NCBI GenBank assembly: GCA_964016875.1
Contig: OZ024719.1
Span: forward strand, 31,854,679-31,918,678
DNA: 64,000 nt
Reading direction: 5' to 3'
Source: Fallopia convolvulus
Lineage: Eukaryota > Streptophyta > Magnoliopsida > Caryophyllales > Polygonaceae
Below, piece by piece: positions 44,425 through 56,639 of the stretch (position 1 is the stretch's first letter; each line of letters starts with the position of its first letter). A model generated the notes under the pieces. It saw only the letters and a list, made by a program, of their open reading frames with translations, had not been told where the DNA came from and ran no database searches. A program made the position numbers and the translations under genes.

Positions 44425-45641
44425 TGTCCTACAAAACATTCAACAATTTTCCAAGATAATTTCCATAATTTTGAAAGAACAAGGCCAAAACACAAGATAC
44501 CCATGTCAATTCCAAAGAAGTACCCCATACTTATTCAAAGAAACATGCTTAAATTTAGAACGGATCTCAACCTAGCATGCTAATCATGAAAAGTAGATAA
44601 GTAGAGGGAAAGATCAAGCTAAAAGCACCCCAAATCATGGTAAAAATAGCTCCATTATCATGTATGAACAAAGGGACACCCGTCAATCGGGGTCGGTACC
44701 GACCCTTGGAAGCATGGTGTCGAGCACGTTCAAAAATTTAGGAGTTGGGGGGTCGTCACCGACCCATGGGGGGTCGGCACCGACCATTCCGGGCAAAAAG
44801 ACGCCCTCGAATTCGGCTCTTGTTCATGGAAGTGTACCCAAAAACTCCGAAAAAGAATCAAATACTCTCTCAATTAAACAAACAACCAAATATGCATCAA
44901 GATTTCCACATACAATCCCCAATTAATCATGGCATGATATAGATCTAACCACTTAAACATGCAAACAACCCAAATCTCCATATTCAAATACAAGAACACC
45001 CAAAACCTAGGTTTTCAACTAATCCCTCAAACATAAATCAAGTAAACTTGAATATAAGATCAAAGGAGTAGAAAAACATACCAAAGATGAGCAAGAGTAT
45101 AAGAATGAAAGTAGAAGAGGGTCATCTACGAGCACCTAAGTGGTTCGAAAATTTGAACAATCGATGTGGGGGTGAAATTTTTGGTTTTTGTTGAATGATT
45201 TGGAGAGTTTATGTAGCACAAGGGAGAATTTGGGTGGATTTGGGATGGGGATGGAGGATTTTGTGATGTTTGAGAGGAAAAGAGAGTGGGAGGAGCAATG
45301 GAGGTTTGGAAGGGAAGAGGGGTCGGTGTGAGGGAGCAAGGGGTGGGAGGGGATAGGGTTAAAAAGGGGTAAAAATTTGTGGGACTTACCTACAATTTCC
45401 AATTTTCTGAAAATATTTACCATATTTGCTTGGAAGGGGTCGGTGCCAACCATGAGTGGGTCGGTTACGACCATTGATTCGTTCCCATTGCTTGTGTATT
45501 TCGTCCCCTTCAACTTCTCCCGCCTCACTTAGCTTCCTACAAAAAGTTAGTGGAGAACCAAGACAAGAAAACTAGCTATTCTATACTAAGAAAAACAAAT
45601 GAAACTAAACTAAAAAAGAAAAATTCAAAACAAAAACAAAG
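44425..45641 (-). other. Leader between pol and ORF-1 of A
   Basis: Non-coding, with palindromic motif copies at 44686-44707, 44751-44787 and 45436-45475. Such a leader upstream of a downstream retrotransposon gene could hold a splice acceptor, but none is proven. Confidence 0.5.
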
Positions 45642-45687
45642 CGGGTTGCCTCCCGAAAGCGCTTAATTTTACGTCTTTAGCTAGACG
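45642..45687 (-). other. Paired hairpins after integrase of A
   Basis: On the minus strand hairpin 1 is CGTCT-AGCTAA-AGACG (45687-45672), followed by hairpin 2, CGGG-AGGCAA-CCCG (45655-45642). It starts 14 bases after the integrase stop. Loops are identical to those in R, and stem bases have changed in pairs. Confidence 0.75.
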
Positions 45688-45701
45688 GGTGGTACCTCTA
45701 C

Positions 45702-47006
45702 TCAGTCCGAAGATGTGAGAGCCCATGTGGCTCGAATTTCTTCATCGGGTTCGCCCCGTGCAAAGTATTTCTTCAAACGATGCCTGTTGACCTTAAAAAT
45801 CCCTCCATTTTCATCTAAAAGCTCGATCGCTCCATGTGGATAGATGTGATGGACAACAAATGGTCCACTCCATCGGGATCGTAATTTTCCGGGAAAAAGT
45901 CGAAGTCTTGAGTTGAAAAGGAGTACTTGATCACCCTTGTTGAAGGTCTTCGGGATGAGCTTCTTATCATGCCACTTCTTGGTTCTTTCTTTATAAATCT
46001 TGGTATTCTCATACGCTTTAAGCCTTAACTCTTCCAATTCTTGCAAGTCCATAAATCTCTTTGCTCTGGCCGCGTCAAGATCCATGTTGAGCTCCTTGAG
46101 AGCCCATAGAGCTTTGTGTTCGAGCTCGACGGGCAAATGACACGACTTGCCATACACAAGATTGTAAGGAGTAGTGCGGAGTGGAGTTTTGTAGGCGTTG
46201 CGGTATGCCCAAAGTGCATCATCTAACTTCGAGGCCCAATCTTTCCTTGAGCGGGAAACCGTCTTCTCCAGGATGTTTTTGATTTGCTGGTTGGAGATCT
46301 CCACTTGACCACTAGTTTGGGGGTGGTAGGGAGTTGCTACCTTGTGAATGACCCCATACTTAGTCAAAAGTGACTCAAAACTCCGCTCAATGAAATGAGA
46401 ACCGCCATCACTAATAAGAGCTCGGGGAACACCAAAGCGGGGAAAGATGTTGGTCTTCATAAACTTGGCCACAACTCGTGCATCATTAGTTCTTGTTGCT
46501 ATGGCTTCAACCCACTTAGACACGTAGTCAACCGCTACGAGGATGTACTTGTATGGACCCGAAGAAGGGAAGGGTCCCATGAAATTGATTCCCCATATAT
46601 CAAAAAGCTCAACTTCCAAAATTCCTGTGAGTGGGTTCTCGTTCCTCCATGTGATATTTCCCGCACGCTGACACTCATCACAAGCCGTGATATAAGTATG
46701 AACATCTTGGAAGAGGGTAGGCCAGTAGAATCCGCTTTGAAGAATTTTAGCGGTGGTCTTGAATCCCTTAGCATGGTCGCCCGTTTGAAGAGTGTGACAC
46801 TGTCGGATTACCCCCTCAATTTCATCGTCCGGCACACAACGCCTAAAAATATGATCGCTCCCTTGCTTGAAAAGGTAGGGATCGTCCCAATAGTATTGCT
46901 TGGCGTCGTGGAGGAACTTCTTTCGAGCTTGGGAAGTCAATCCATCGGGGATAATGCCTCCTACAACATAGTTAGCAAAATCTGCAAACCAAGGGGTTTT
47001 CGCCCC
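45702..47006 (-). pseudogene. Integrase of A with D-to-N catalytic change
   Basis: The frame continues in phase with pol after a TGA at 47007-47009. The part from Met at 46940 is 412 codons and intact. The zinc domain has two His near residues 49-56 and CDEC at 87-90. The catalytic core should carry D, D and E 35 apart. The second Asp (178, ALISDGG) and the Glu (214, GQVEISN) are present with exactly 35 residues between. The first position (119) reads WGINFMGPF where WGIDFMG is expected (codon AAT in place of GAT). This would abolish strand transfer. A C-terminal domain with FNKGDQVLLFNSRL follows, ending TWALTSSD. Confidence 0.88.
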
Positions 47007-50000
47007 TCAAATAGCATAGATAGAATGGCAAGAGAGTATGGGAGGAGAGAAATGAAGAATAGTGGAAAGTACCGAAGAAGGGTTAGAAACATGACCTTGA
47101 TTGGTGGTGGTGGGGGTAGGTGCCATCCTTCCCAGCTCGGTGTCAGCCAAAATCTGCATATGGGGGGTCAGTGCCAACCCATCAATGGTCGTCTCCGACC
47201 CAGAATTGGTCGTCTCCGACCCAGAATAGGTCGTCTCCGACCCAGAATTGGTCGTCTCCGACCCAGCCTGTGTTGTTTCGATCCGTAAGACTTCATTGCT
47301 CAATAAAGTTTCATCCGGGCGAGAGTCGTTGATGGGTATTGTATCTCCAGACTCCTTAATTTGTTCCATGGGTAACCGAGAAAGGTGATCCGCCACAAGA
47401 TTTTCCGCTCCTTTCTTATCCCGTATTTCAAGGTCAAATTCTTGCAATAGAAGCATCCGTCGGAGCAATCTCGGTTTGGCGTCCTTCTTATCCATAAGAT
47501 AACGGATAGCTGCATGATCAGTGTAGACGATTACTTTGGAACCCACCAAGTATGACCAGAACTTCTCAAAGGCAAACACAACAACCAGGAATTGCTTCTC
47601 TGTGGTCGTGTATTTGCTTTGGACCTCATCTAGCGTTTTGCTCGCATAATAGATAGCATGAAGCTTCTTCTCCCTTCTTTGCCCAAGGACTGCGCCCACG
47701 GCGTAGTCGCTAGCGTCACACATGATCTCGAAGGGAATGGTCCAATCCGGAGGTTGCATAATAGGAGCCGATACAAGTGCATCCCGGATCCTGTGGAACG
47801 CTGCAAGACACTCGGAAGAAAACTCAAACACAACATCCTTCATTAATAGGTTAGTTAATGGTTTGGTAATCTTAGAGAAATCTTGAATGAACCTCCTATA
47901 AAACCCGGCATGTCCTAAAAAGCTCCTAACATCTTTCACTGAGGAAGGGGGTAGTAGTTTATGGATTATTTCAATTTTAGCTTTATCAACCTCAATCCCC
48001 CTTTTTGACACAACATGACCTAGAACAATTCCTTCTTGCACCATAAAGTGACATTTTTCCCAATTAAGTACTAGGTTAGTTTCCTCACATCTCTTGAGTA
48101 CTCTAGTAATATTGGCAAGACAAAAGTCAAAAGTGGTACCGTAAACCGAGAAATCATCCATAAATACCTCCACAATGTCCTCAATCATGTCGGAGAAGAT
48201 GGCCATCATACACCGTTGGAAAGTGGCAGGGGCGTTGCAAAGCCCGAACGGCATCCTCCTATAAGCAAATGTGCCATAAGGACATGTGAAGGTGGTTTTT
48301 TCTTGATCATCCGGATGTATCGGAACCTGCCAAAAACCACTATAGCCATCGAGATAACAAAAATAGTCATGCAAAGCTAATCTCTCTAGCACTTGGTCAA
48401 TAAAAGGCAAGGGAAAATGGTCCTTTCTAGTGGCGCTATTTAGCTTCCTATAATCTATGCATATGCGCCAACTAGTAGTAGTCCTAGTGGGGACTAATTC
48501 GCCTTTATCATTCTCAACAACGGTAAGACCACTCTTTTTAGGCACAACATGAACGGGGCTTACCCACTTACTATCCGAAATAGGAAAAATGATACATGCA
48601 TCAAGCATTCTCAATATCTCTTTTTTTACCACTTCCTTCATATTTGGGTTAAGCCTTCGTTGATTCTCTATGGATGGCATGTGTCCTTCCTCAAGAAAAA
48701 TACGATGCATACACAGAGAAGGTGAGAGGCCTCTTAAATCCTCAAGTGAGTATCCAATGGCCTTCCTATGAGCCCTAAGAACATTCAACAACTTTCCAAC
48801 TTCTTCCTCATTAAGGTTAGCATTAATAATCACAGGAAAAGTGGAATTAGGGCCAAGAAACCCATACCTCAAAGACTCGGGAAGAGTCTTAAGCTCTGGA
48901 GTCGGTGGTGGTGGTGTAACAATATCGTCAACCTTCTCCATTTTGAAAAACTCTTCATAGTAAGTAGTATCATCCGCCTCCACAAGGGTCGGCTCTGACC
49001 ATAGGGAGGTCGTCACCGAGCCAGAAGCAAGCATAAAATCTTCAGCAACAATCGGAATGGGGGTGGGTGCCGAGCTGGAAGTGGTCGGTGCCGACCTAGA
49101 GATGGTTGGTGCCGAGCAAAATGTGGTTGGTGCCGAGCAAAATGTGGTTGGTGTCGAGCAAAATGTGGTCGGTGCCAACCTTGCAGTTTCTTCTTCGGCT
49201 TTAGCTTCACTTGTATAAGCTCCAAACAAACGTTCGATCGGATCCTCACAGTCAATGTAGTCCGAGCGAGTGTACAACATCTTCACTTCCATAGCTTCAC
49301 CGGTTTCCTTCATCGTTGGATTGAACCGGAACTCAACCACCTCATTGTCGATGTCAAAAGTAAGGAGACCTTTCTTCACATCAATAATAGCTCCAGCGGT
49401 TGCAAGAAAAGGTCGCCCAAGAATGATTGGGATGACAGGGTCTTCCGGCATCTCCATGACAATAAAATCATTAGGCACAAAGAACTTGTCGACCTGAATA
49501 GGGAAATCATCAACAACTCCAGTAGGTCTAACACAAGAACCATCCGCCATATAAAGCTTCATATTCACCGGAACCAAAGGACCCATGTTGGTTTTGGACC
49601 ATATAGAGAGAGGTAGAAGACTAGCACTTGCACCAAGATCACACAAAGCTTTAAAACGATGGGCACCTATGCCAATAGTGATTGCAAATTTACCCGGATC
49701 ACCGAGTTTCTCTGGGAGCTCTAAGGATCGCACCTCATCAATTAGTTCGGACATAGACAGCGTTTTGGACAAGATCTCTTTAAGAAATTTGGTGTAGGCG
49801 GGCATCTCATTCAAAGCTTCAGCAAAAGGAATGGTGATGTTAAGACCTTGAAGAACCTGCACAAAACGCTTGAATTTGCCATCCGTGGAATCTTTAGCCT
49901 TCTTGGATGGGAAAGGAAGCACTTTGGTTGTTGATGTAGGAGGGACGGAAGGAAAAATTCCGGGAATGAGGTCGGCCACGACCTGAGTTTGGTCGGTGAC

Positions 50001-50866
50001 GACCTTATCTGTGGTGGGAGGAGGGTCGGTTACGACCTGTGGTGGGTCGGTGACGACCTGCTCCGAGCTTGGCCGGTCTTCTTTGTCCTCCTTGTTCTTG
50101 CTTGTTCCTCGGTCCGGTAACTTCGTTCCGCTTCTCAAGTGAATTACAGCAATTTGTCCTCTCGTATTCTCATCAGAATGTCCCGGTAATCGCCCTTGTG
50201 GCCGTGGAATATGGGCCGCTAAATCACCAAGTTGAGAATTCACATTCTTCCTCCAAGCTTCAAAGTCACCAAGTTGATTTTGCACTTCTTTAAGATCGGT
50301 TCGGATGCCATTCATTCCTTCAAGAAGTCCTTGTGCCCAAGTTGGTGGCTCTTGAAAACCGGGAGGCCTATAGGGCGGGGCTCTTTGCTCTTGTGGTGGT
50401 CCTTGAAAACCTTGACCATAGCCATTGTTGTTCCATTGAGAAAAGTTGTTGTTGTTTCTTGGATAAGCGTTGTTTTGGCCACGGTAAGGTCCTCTCGTGT
50501 AATTTGCTTCTGCATAAGCCTCTGCAGCACGGACTTGTTCCACGTTTGTGCAAGAAGACGTAGGATGAGTAGGGGAGCCACATTCTTGACAAGGTTGAGC
50601 GGTGGATTTATAGTGGCCCACTTGCTTCTTAAGCCGATTTATCTCATCTTGCATAAATTGGAACCTCACATCTGGATCAATTGGTTCGGTATTAGGATCA
50701 TAAAGCTTCTTCATTTGAACACGGGCGGATTGTTGAGTGCCATACATCGCATCATAGTTGGTAAGTTTATCCAACAAGGCCCAAGCTTGATCGGGATCCA
50801 TCTCAATGAATCCGCAGTCAGTGTGAAGGTTGATGCGGTCCTTAGTAGCGGCATTGATTCCCTGAA
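47007..50866 (-). pseudogene. pol: Gag C-terminus, protease, RT and RNase H of A
   Basis: The long open frame spans 50912-47007 (1301 codons) and is homologous from about codon 15. In order it has zinc knuckle CQECGSPTHPTSSC (108-121), protease with CDLGAS (424-429, the Athila form of the active site) and IILGRPF (496). RT runs about 740-1000 with LDGYSGF and FMDDFSVYG (916-924), followed by RNase H with CDASD (1065), TTTEK (1102), YTDHA (1130) and VADHLS (1173). Three repetitive, probably non-structured inserts (286-315, 580-615, 1216-1245) are built from the palindromic motif. It stops at TGA 47007-47009, just before integrase in the same frame, and is offset from gag by one base near 50867. 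All RT and RNase H catalytic residues look intact. Confidence 0.92.
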
Positions 50867-51583
50867 AAAGATCTCTTGAAGCACATAAGGCGGTTGTCCA
50901 TGAGTAGGACATTGCCGAAGAAGTTCTTTAAATCGCTCCCAAGTCTCCACAAAAGTTTCATTGGGAAGTTGATGATAAGAAGTAATGCGCTTCCTTAGCT
51001 CTGTAGTCTTAGCTGGTGGAAAGAATTTAGTCAGAAACTGATCATGCAACGCCTTCCATGTATGAATCGATTTGGAGGGAAAACTTTCAAGCCAAGTAAG
51101 AGCTTTTCCGGCCAAAGACCATTTGAATGCTTTCAACAGCACATATTCTAACGATACATCATCAGCCGCAATAGTGTCACAAAGGTCAGTAAAGTTCTTG
51201 ATGTGCTCCATGGGGCACTCGGTGGGATTGCCTTCAAATTGTGACCTCTTGATAAGAGTGATAAAGTGTGACTTGATCTCAAAAGCGTGCTCAATAACAG
51301 GGAGTACAATAGCAGATTCAGGAAGTTTGAATTCAGGATGCATATACTGCTTTGCATTACGTGGAATGGCATTGAGCTGTTGTCGAAGGAGAGTAACAGT
51401 AGTAGTTTGATCATCACGTTCTTTCTGAATACCTTCCATCTGAAGGCGAAGATCAGCCATCAGGCGAGCAAGTTCCTCAGCGTTGGCCATTGCTCGTCAT
51501 TCTCTCAGCTTGCGGTGAAGGGTTCTCTCGAGTTCGGAATCAAAAGGAAAAAGGTCGACTTCCCTTCGCGAACTAGAGGGCAT
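50867..51583 (-). pseudogene. gag: Gag N-terminal part of A
   Basis: It probably starts at ATG 51583 (MPSSSRREVDLFPFDSE), but TGA at 51497-51499 interrupts it and reading can resume at Met 51490 (MANAEELARLMADLRLQMEG, coiled-coil-like). The Retrotrans_gag core follows: FEGNPTECPMEHIKNFTDLC, KAFKWSLAGKALTWLESFP, FLTKFFPPAKTTELRKRI, WERFKELLRQCP. Near 50865-50869, in a run of five A (five T in the coding sense), one base is missing compared with element B, and the true reading passes into the pol frame. Gag and pol were therefore originally one ORF. Confidence 0.85.
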
Positions 51584-51681
51584 GCACCTACACACAATAA
51601 AAAGGAAACGAATTAGTAAACACAAGAGGGTATGGGCTATTCCCAAACCCCAAAAATAACTAGACAAGAAACTAAACTAAT

Positions 51682-51699
51682 TCCCCGACAACGGCGCCA
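51682..51699 (-). promoter_or_regulatory. Primer binding site of A (tRNA-Asp)
   Basis: The minus strand reads TGGCGCCGTTGTCGGGGA, one change from the tRNA-Asp complement, three bases from the LTR. Confidence 0.88.
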
Positions 51700-51702
51700 A
51701 TT

Positions 51703-53207
51703 TGTTGAGAGGGTTTCCCGACAACAAATAAATTTGTAGTCAAGACCCCGCTGAGTACAGGGAGGTCAGGTTCGTCCACGGGAATTAGAAGAATATATGT
51801 CTAGCTACTAATCCTAATAAAAGAAAACAAAACAAAGCAAAACACTCAAACAGATGCTCGGCACCGACCCAAAACAGGTCGTAACCGACCAACAATTCAA
51901 CACAAACGCAGGAGAAAACAAGAGACACAGGTGCTCGGCACCGACCTAACAGGGGTCGTAACCGACCTATCCGGGTATGAGAAAATTCCGATAAACCAAA
52001 TTAAAGAAGATCTAGGGCAAAGGATTCACCACAACAAGTTTATGCATGCAAACATGAATCAAAATCAATCATTAATAATCCCATTAATGACTCTCGTCAT
52101 GATAAATCAAGTAAAAATCTTAACTTTCATAAAGACCTAAACTTGCAATCCTACTTGTTTCCTAAAGGTTTAACTTTCGTTTCAACCAAATATAATCCAA
52201 ATTCACAACTAAATCTTTCGATTCACTCATAAACATGAACATGCTTTGACTTTCATCAAGGAATAGATAGCAAACAAGAGGATAATGGATAGAGATTAAA
52301 AGAGATGGTTCATTCAAATATTCATGCCTTAATCATGCATAACTCGTCGGGTTTCACCCCAACCCTAGAAAGTAGACTACTCACGATCCATAAAACAATT
52401 AACATTCACAAACGAAAGAGAAGACATGATTCAAATCAAAACAAACTTCATATTAAAAGAAAACTTACAAACTCAAGCAAACCACCAAGTCTCTCTAATT
52501 GTCCAAGAGCTTGGAATCAAAGAAAACTAGAAAACCAAACTTGCAACTTGTTCCGTCTCCACAATTAACCCTAAGAACGTTTTTCCAAATCAGCCTCCCT
52601 TGAAATAAAACCCTAGAGATCCTTATATAGTGGTAGAAATAAATCTATATGGAAACTAAAATCTATCTTAAAAAGGCCCATAAATAAAATAATTACTAAA
52701 CCAAACTTAAGGCGCAAGTAATAATTCGGCAACACACGGAGTGGGTCGTCACCGACCATGGCTGGGTCGTCACCGACCTCTGGCTACACTGAATTTCTTC
52801 ATTTCTTGCTCAAAACTTGCTCCAATGCTTGGCTTTCCTTCATTGTTCCTTCTTCAATCGCTCTTGGCCTTTTAAGACGTCCTTTTAGCTCCTTCTTTAA
52901 TCACTTAGACCTTGAAACCTTCACTCTTAAATCATCAATCCTTCACATGTATTGACTCTTGCTCTTCTATCAACATCACCACCAAACAACATCTAGCACC
53001 ACCTCCTAGAAAGCTTTTAAAAACCGAAATATCTCCTCCTCAACGCTCCAAAGACCTACAAAACATCAAACACACTTATGTAGACTCCATATCTTAAGAT
53101 AATATGAAAATCCACAAGAACGACTCAAAACAACACAATAAACTTAGAAAAGACTCAATCCTAACTAGAAAACTACCCATGAAAACTAAATAGAAAGTGC
53201 GACATCA
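51703..53207 (-). repeat. 5' LTR of A
   Basis: 1505 bp, TGTTGAGAGGG to GCGACATCA on the plus strand. It has palindromic motif pairs at 51856-51891, 51934-51969 and 52739-52779. A TATA-like box lies at 52624-52629 (minus). An 11-base indel near 53155 distinguishes it from the other LTR. Confidence 0.92.
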
Positions 53208-54378
53208 CATAGCTATGCATAAAAACTCATAAAAAGATAAAGATCATGCCTTTAAATAGATGACTTTATCAACTTTCGTTGACTAGCAAGCAAATCAATC
53301 AATTCTCATAAATTAATTCATCACTTATTTTGGATCCAAAGCTCGAAACTTTCGTAATCGAACAATATCAACCTTCAAGTTAACAACTTTCTCTTTCGAT
53401 CAAATTGCAAACTCAAATTACCTCGACTATCGTCTAAGCATAAGCACAACAAGCAATCTAAAAATAGATAAAAAGGCATTCAAAACATCAACTTACTCAT
53501 CAAACATGCATAACTATGCCGGGTTTCAACCCCGACCCTAGACAAGAAAACTACTCACTACTCATAATTATAAAACATATAACTTCAACAAAAGAAAACA
53601 TTGAAAACAAAACAAACTGCTTCAAATTAATAAGAAAATTATCGTCTTACAAACCATAGAAGAAACCGAAAATACAGAACAAAACCTCGAGCAAATCCGA
53701 CTAACGACCCAACTCTCTCTCTCTCTCGATCGACCTTGGCTCGTAAATCTTCACTCTCGACTTCCTCTCTACTCGGTTCACCTAACAGAAATTGACCTCC
53801 TTTTCCAACTCTCCCCTCGAACTCCCCCTTCTAGGCTAGAAAGAAGGGTATTTATACAAATAAAACTATCTATTAAAAAACCTAAAAGATAGAAACTTAC
53901 TCTAAAAAGATAATAAGATATAAGATATAACAACCTAAAAATCAATTAAAACCCTAAAACCACTTAATATCCTACCGACACGGAATTATCATCAACAACT
54001 TTCGCACAAGGTCGGTAGAAATATAAAATCTATCCAAAAATTCTATCTTTTGTGCCTCGTTAACGACCCTTCATAGGCTCGTTAACGAGCCTGGGATTAG
54101 CTTCGATTCTTCTCTTTTCTTCCTTAAAGTTTGGACTTTTGAGTTCCTTATCTTCACATTCTTTCGTCCTCCACCATAGCACTCCAATTCAACCAAAAAG
54201 CGCTCTTTCCTTCTAATAACCTACAAAAAGACACAAAATGGAGTAGCTTCCATACTTCTCACAAAATACGCAAACTCATCCAAAAACATACAGACTAACT
54301 CTAAAAACTACTAAAACTAAACCTAAACAAACTAAGAAACACACTAAAAACTATACTAAAAACACGAATATCACCTTG

Positions 54379-56639
54379 TTTCTTTAGGACCAGTCTTGAG
54401 AATCTATAAAGATAAAGCCGAAGCCAAATCTCACTACACTGTTTTTGTTTTTCTTATATGAACAATATAATTATACCACTCATCTAAGCTAACCTGAAGG
54501 ATTTTGTTTATTTGTAATATTAGATTAAGGCTTCCCTTTCCCTCTATATATATGATTTTGTTAACTTTAATTATAGACGAGACTGAGTATATAAATATAT
54601 AATAAGTACATCTAATATGCTTTGGTTACTTTAAAATGGGGAAGATTAAAAGGACTCAAGACAGTGAGAATTAAACAAAGTGATTATGCAAGGAAGCACA
54701 ATAATTAGCTAATGGGTTATACTAGCTACCTGGAGTACTTATGATCATCATGCTTTTAAGTTCACTTGCAATCTTAGAATGAGCAAGCCTGCATTTTGAT
54801 AGGGAAAAAAGCATTGAAAGTTGTTCTTTAGAATGTAATTGTACTTAGTGATCATCATTAGTCTTATTTTACTATTTTAATTTCAACATTTTCCTTTTTC
54901 TAGCTAATGGGTTATACACTTATACTAGCTGCATGGAGTACTTATTTTACTATTTTAATTTCATCATTTTTCTTTTTCTTTATCCAGAGAGAGAGAGGGT
55001 TGTAATTGTACTTAGTGGTCATCATTAGTCTTGATATTGCTTCAAAATCAAGGTATTGGAAGGGGCTGTTCTGTTGTAAATGAGTTGTAGGATGTTTTTG
55101 AATTCGGACTTGCATTTTGCAGACAAAATGTGTAATGAACAAAACATTATGTCTCATGTATTATCTCTATGTTTCCAATCCTCTACAACTGTACAAGTAA
55201 ACACCACTCTGAATGATTCTCGAATGCTTGTTTTAAAAACTTTTATTCTATTTCTATATTTGTTTGCTTTCTTTATATTCTCCATGCCTAATATATTTGG
55301 CATATTTGGGTATGAAACTTCAACTGAATCATTAAACCAACACATAATCCTACATTCTTGAAGTTAATTTCCATGAAAATGAACCTTAATTAGATGGATC
55401 TATCAAACAGTCTATGGAAATCATGTCTTATCACTAGCTTGCACTTTCTTTTTTTCCCTCAATCCATTGTGCTCACTTCATATCAGAAGCCTTATTTTTT
55501 AACAGAACATCCGAAAACAGTTTGTCATATGTAAAGGCAAGGAAGTTGATCGTTGGTTGCTAATTTATATCTTATTTCTAAATTTTAACTTCTAAGTAGC
55601 ATGTTCAGTTTATGAGCCAAGGTTCTTGCCCTCATTCTGCATGTTTTACTTGATCTTTAACGCTACTGACTTCATATTTTCAATTATTATAAAATGTGTC
55701 CTAAGTATATAATCAATTGTACCTTTCCCTTTCAGGGTTGTGTTAGTAGACTACATAAGACTAAAGGTAATTAGTTTGTCTAATATGCATAACGAACAAT
55801 TAAGAGTGAATTATTTTGTTGATCAAACTGAGATAGTTAGACGATGGTATAATTGTCTCTGTATATTTTTCATATGTATCAGTTGTTATTCAATTTGTTA
55901 TTTCTTTCTTCTATGTGGTCCATTTGTTGTTTTGAAACTCTGGTCTTTATTTTGAAATGATATACCAAAGGACGGGCATTTGGAATATACCGTGCAAACT
56001 TGAAACACTATTTCTTGATAATTTACATGTTGTATTAACAAAGCGAATTTTTAATGTGGTCTTGAGATTTAGTATAATATATTTTCACTAATTTTTTACA
56101 GTGCCCTCGTTAACCAAATAATACAAATTGTGGATACTATGTTCTTCGCTATATTAAAGACAATGAGAAAAGTACAAGACCCTACTCATGATAAGGTATA
56201 TATTTTACATATGTTTGCATATAGTCATATCATATATATGGTTAAATAGTGGGAAATTCCAATCAGAGTTAAAATATAAACTTTGGATGCAGTGTTATGC
56301 AGAACAACGTTCGTTGAAACCACTTTCAAAGGACAAGTTAGATCAAGCTCGAGATCATTTGGTCGCATTTGTGCAAAGGTTTATGTAGTCTTTTAGTGAT
56401 ATCCTTAGAAAATATTAACTAGTATATGACATTGTGGTACGATGAAGTGTGAAAATAAATATTATTAGTATATGACATTATGGTATGATGATGTTTGGAT
56501 TGGTGACCAAGATTGGTGATATATGACATTCTGTAACAATTATTTTATATATTACATTTTGGATGGTTGTTTAGATGATGAATTTAAGCAGTTGCTATAT
56601 TGTGCCTAATCTAGTTTAAAAACTAAATGGAAGCTCGTG
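54379..56639. other. CACTA interior, right part
   Basis: AT-rich with short open stretches and no recognised domain. A local duplication is visible: segments near 54706-54890 (TAGCTAATGGGTTATAC, later GTAATTGTACTTAGTG) recur at 54902-55040. A stretch near 56100-56390 could be decayed transposase exons, but I cannot support this. Confidence 0.4.

Larger units (their letters stand above)
39811..53207 (-). mobile_element. Full-length Athila-like gypsy retrotransposon A
   Basis: 13,397 bp with a perfect target duplication CATAG (39806-39810 and 53208-53212). Read on the minus strand it has a 5' LTR (53207-51703), tRNA-Asp primer site, gag, protease-RT-RNase H, integrase, paired hairpins, an ATHILA ORF-1-like gene, a conserved non-coding 3' domain, polypurine tract and 3' LTR. 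The LTRs differ by roughly a dozen substitutions and a few small indels in 1.5 kb, so insertion is recent compared with its surroundings. Lesions in gag, pol, integrase and ORF-1 make it non-autonomous now. Confidence 0.93.
39487..54373 (-). repeat. Solo LTR of the B family, split by element A
   Basis: The pieces 39487-39810 and 53213-54373 join into about 1.49 kb aligned with the B LTR (reverse complement). It starts TGTTGAGAGGG and ends GAATATCA. A perfect 5-bp duplication CCTTG flanks it (39482-39486 and 54374-54378), so it is a solo LTR produced by LTR-LTR recombination, not part of a larger element. A TATA-like box is on the minus strand at 53849-53856, and a CT microsatellite at about 53711. 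Confidence 0.85.

Noticed and set aside
46395..47288. 297-codon plus-strand ORF
   Set aside because: Antisense shadow of the integrase and of the end of the pol frame in element A. It has no domain of its own, and its C-terminal repeats come from the motif expansion.
55080..56390. CACTA transposase exons in the right interior
   Set aside because: Short open stretches show no recognisable transposase motif and no supported splice pattern.
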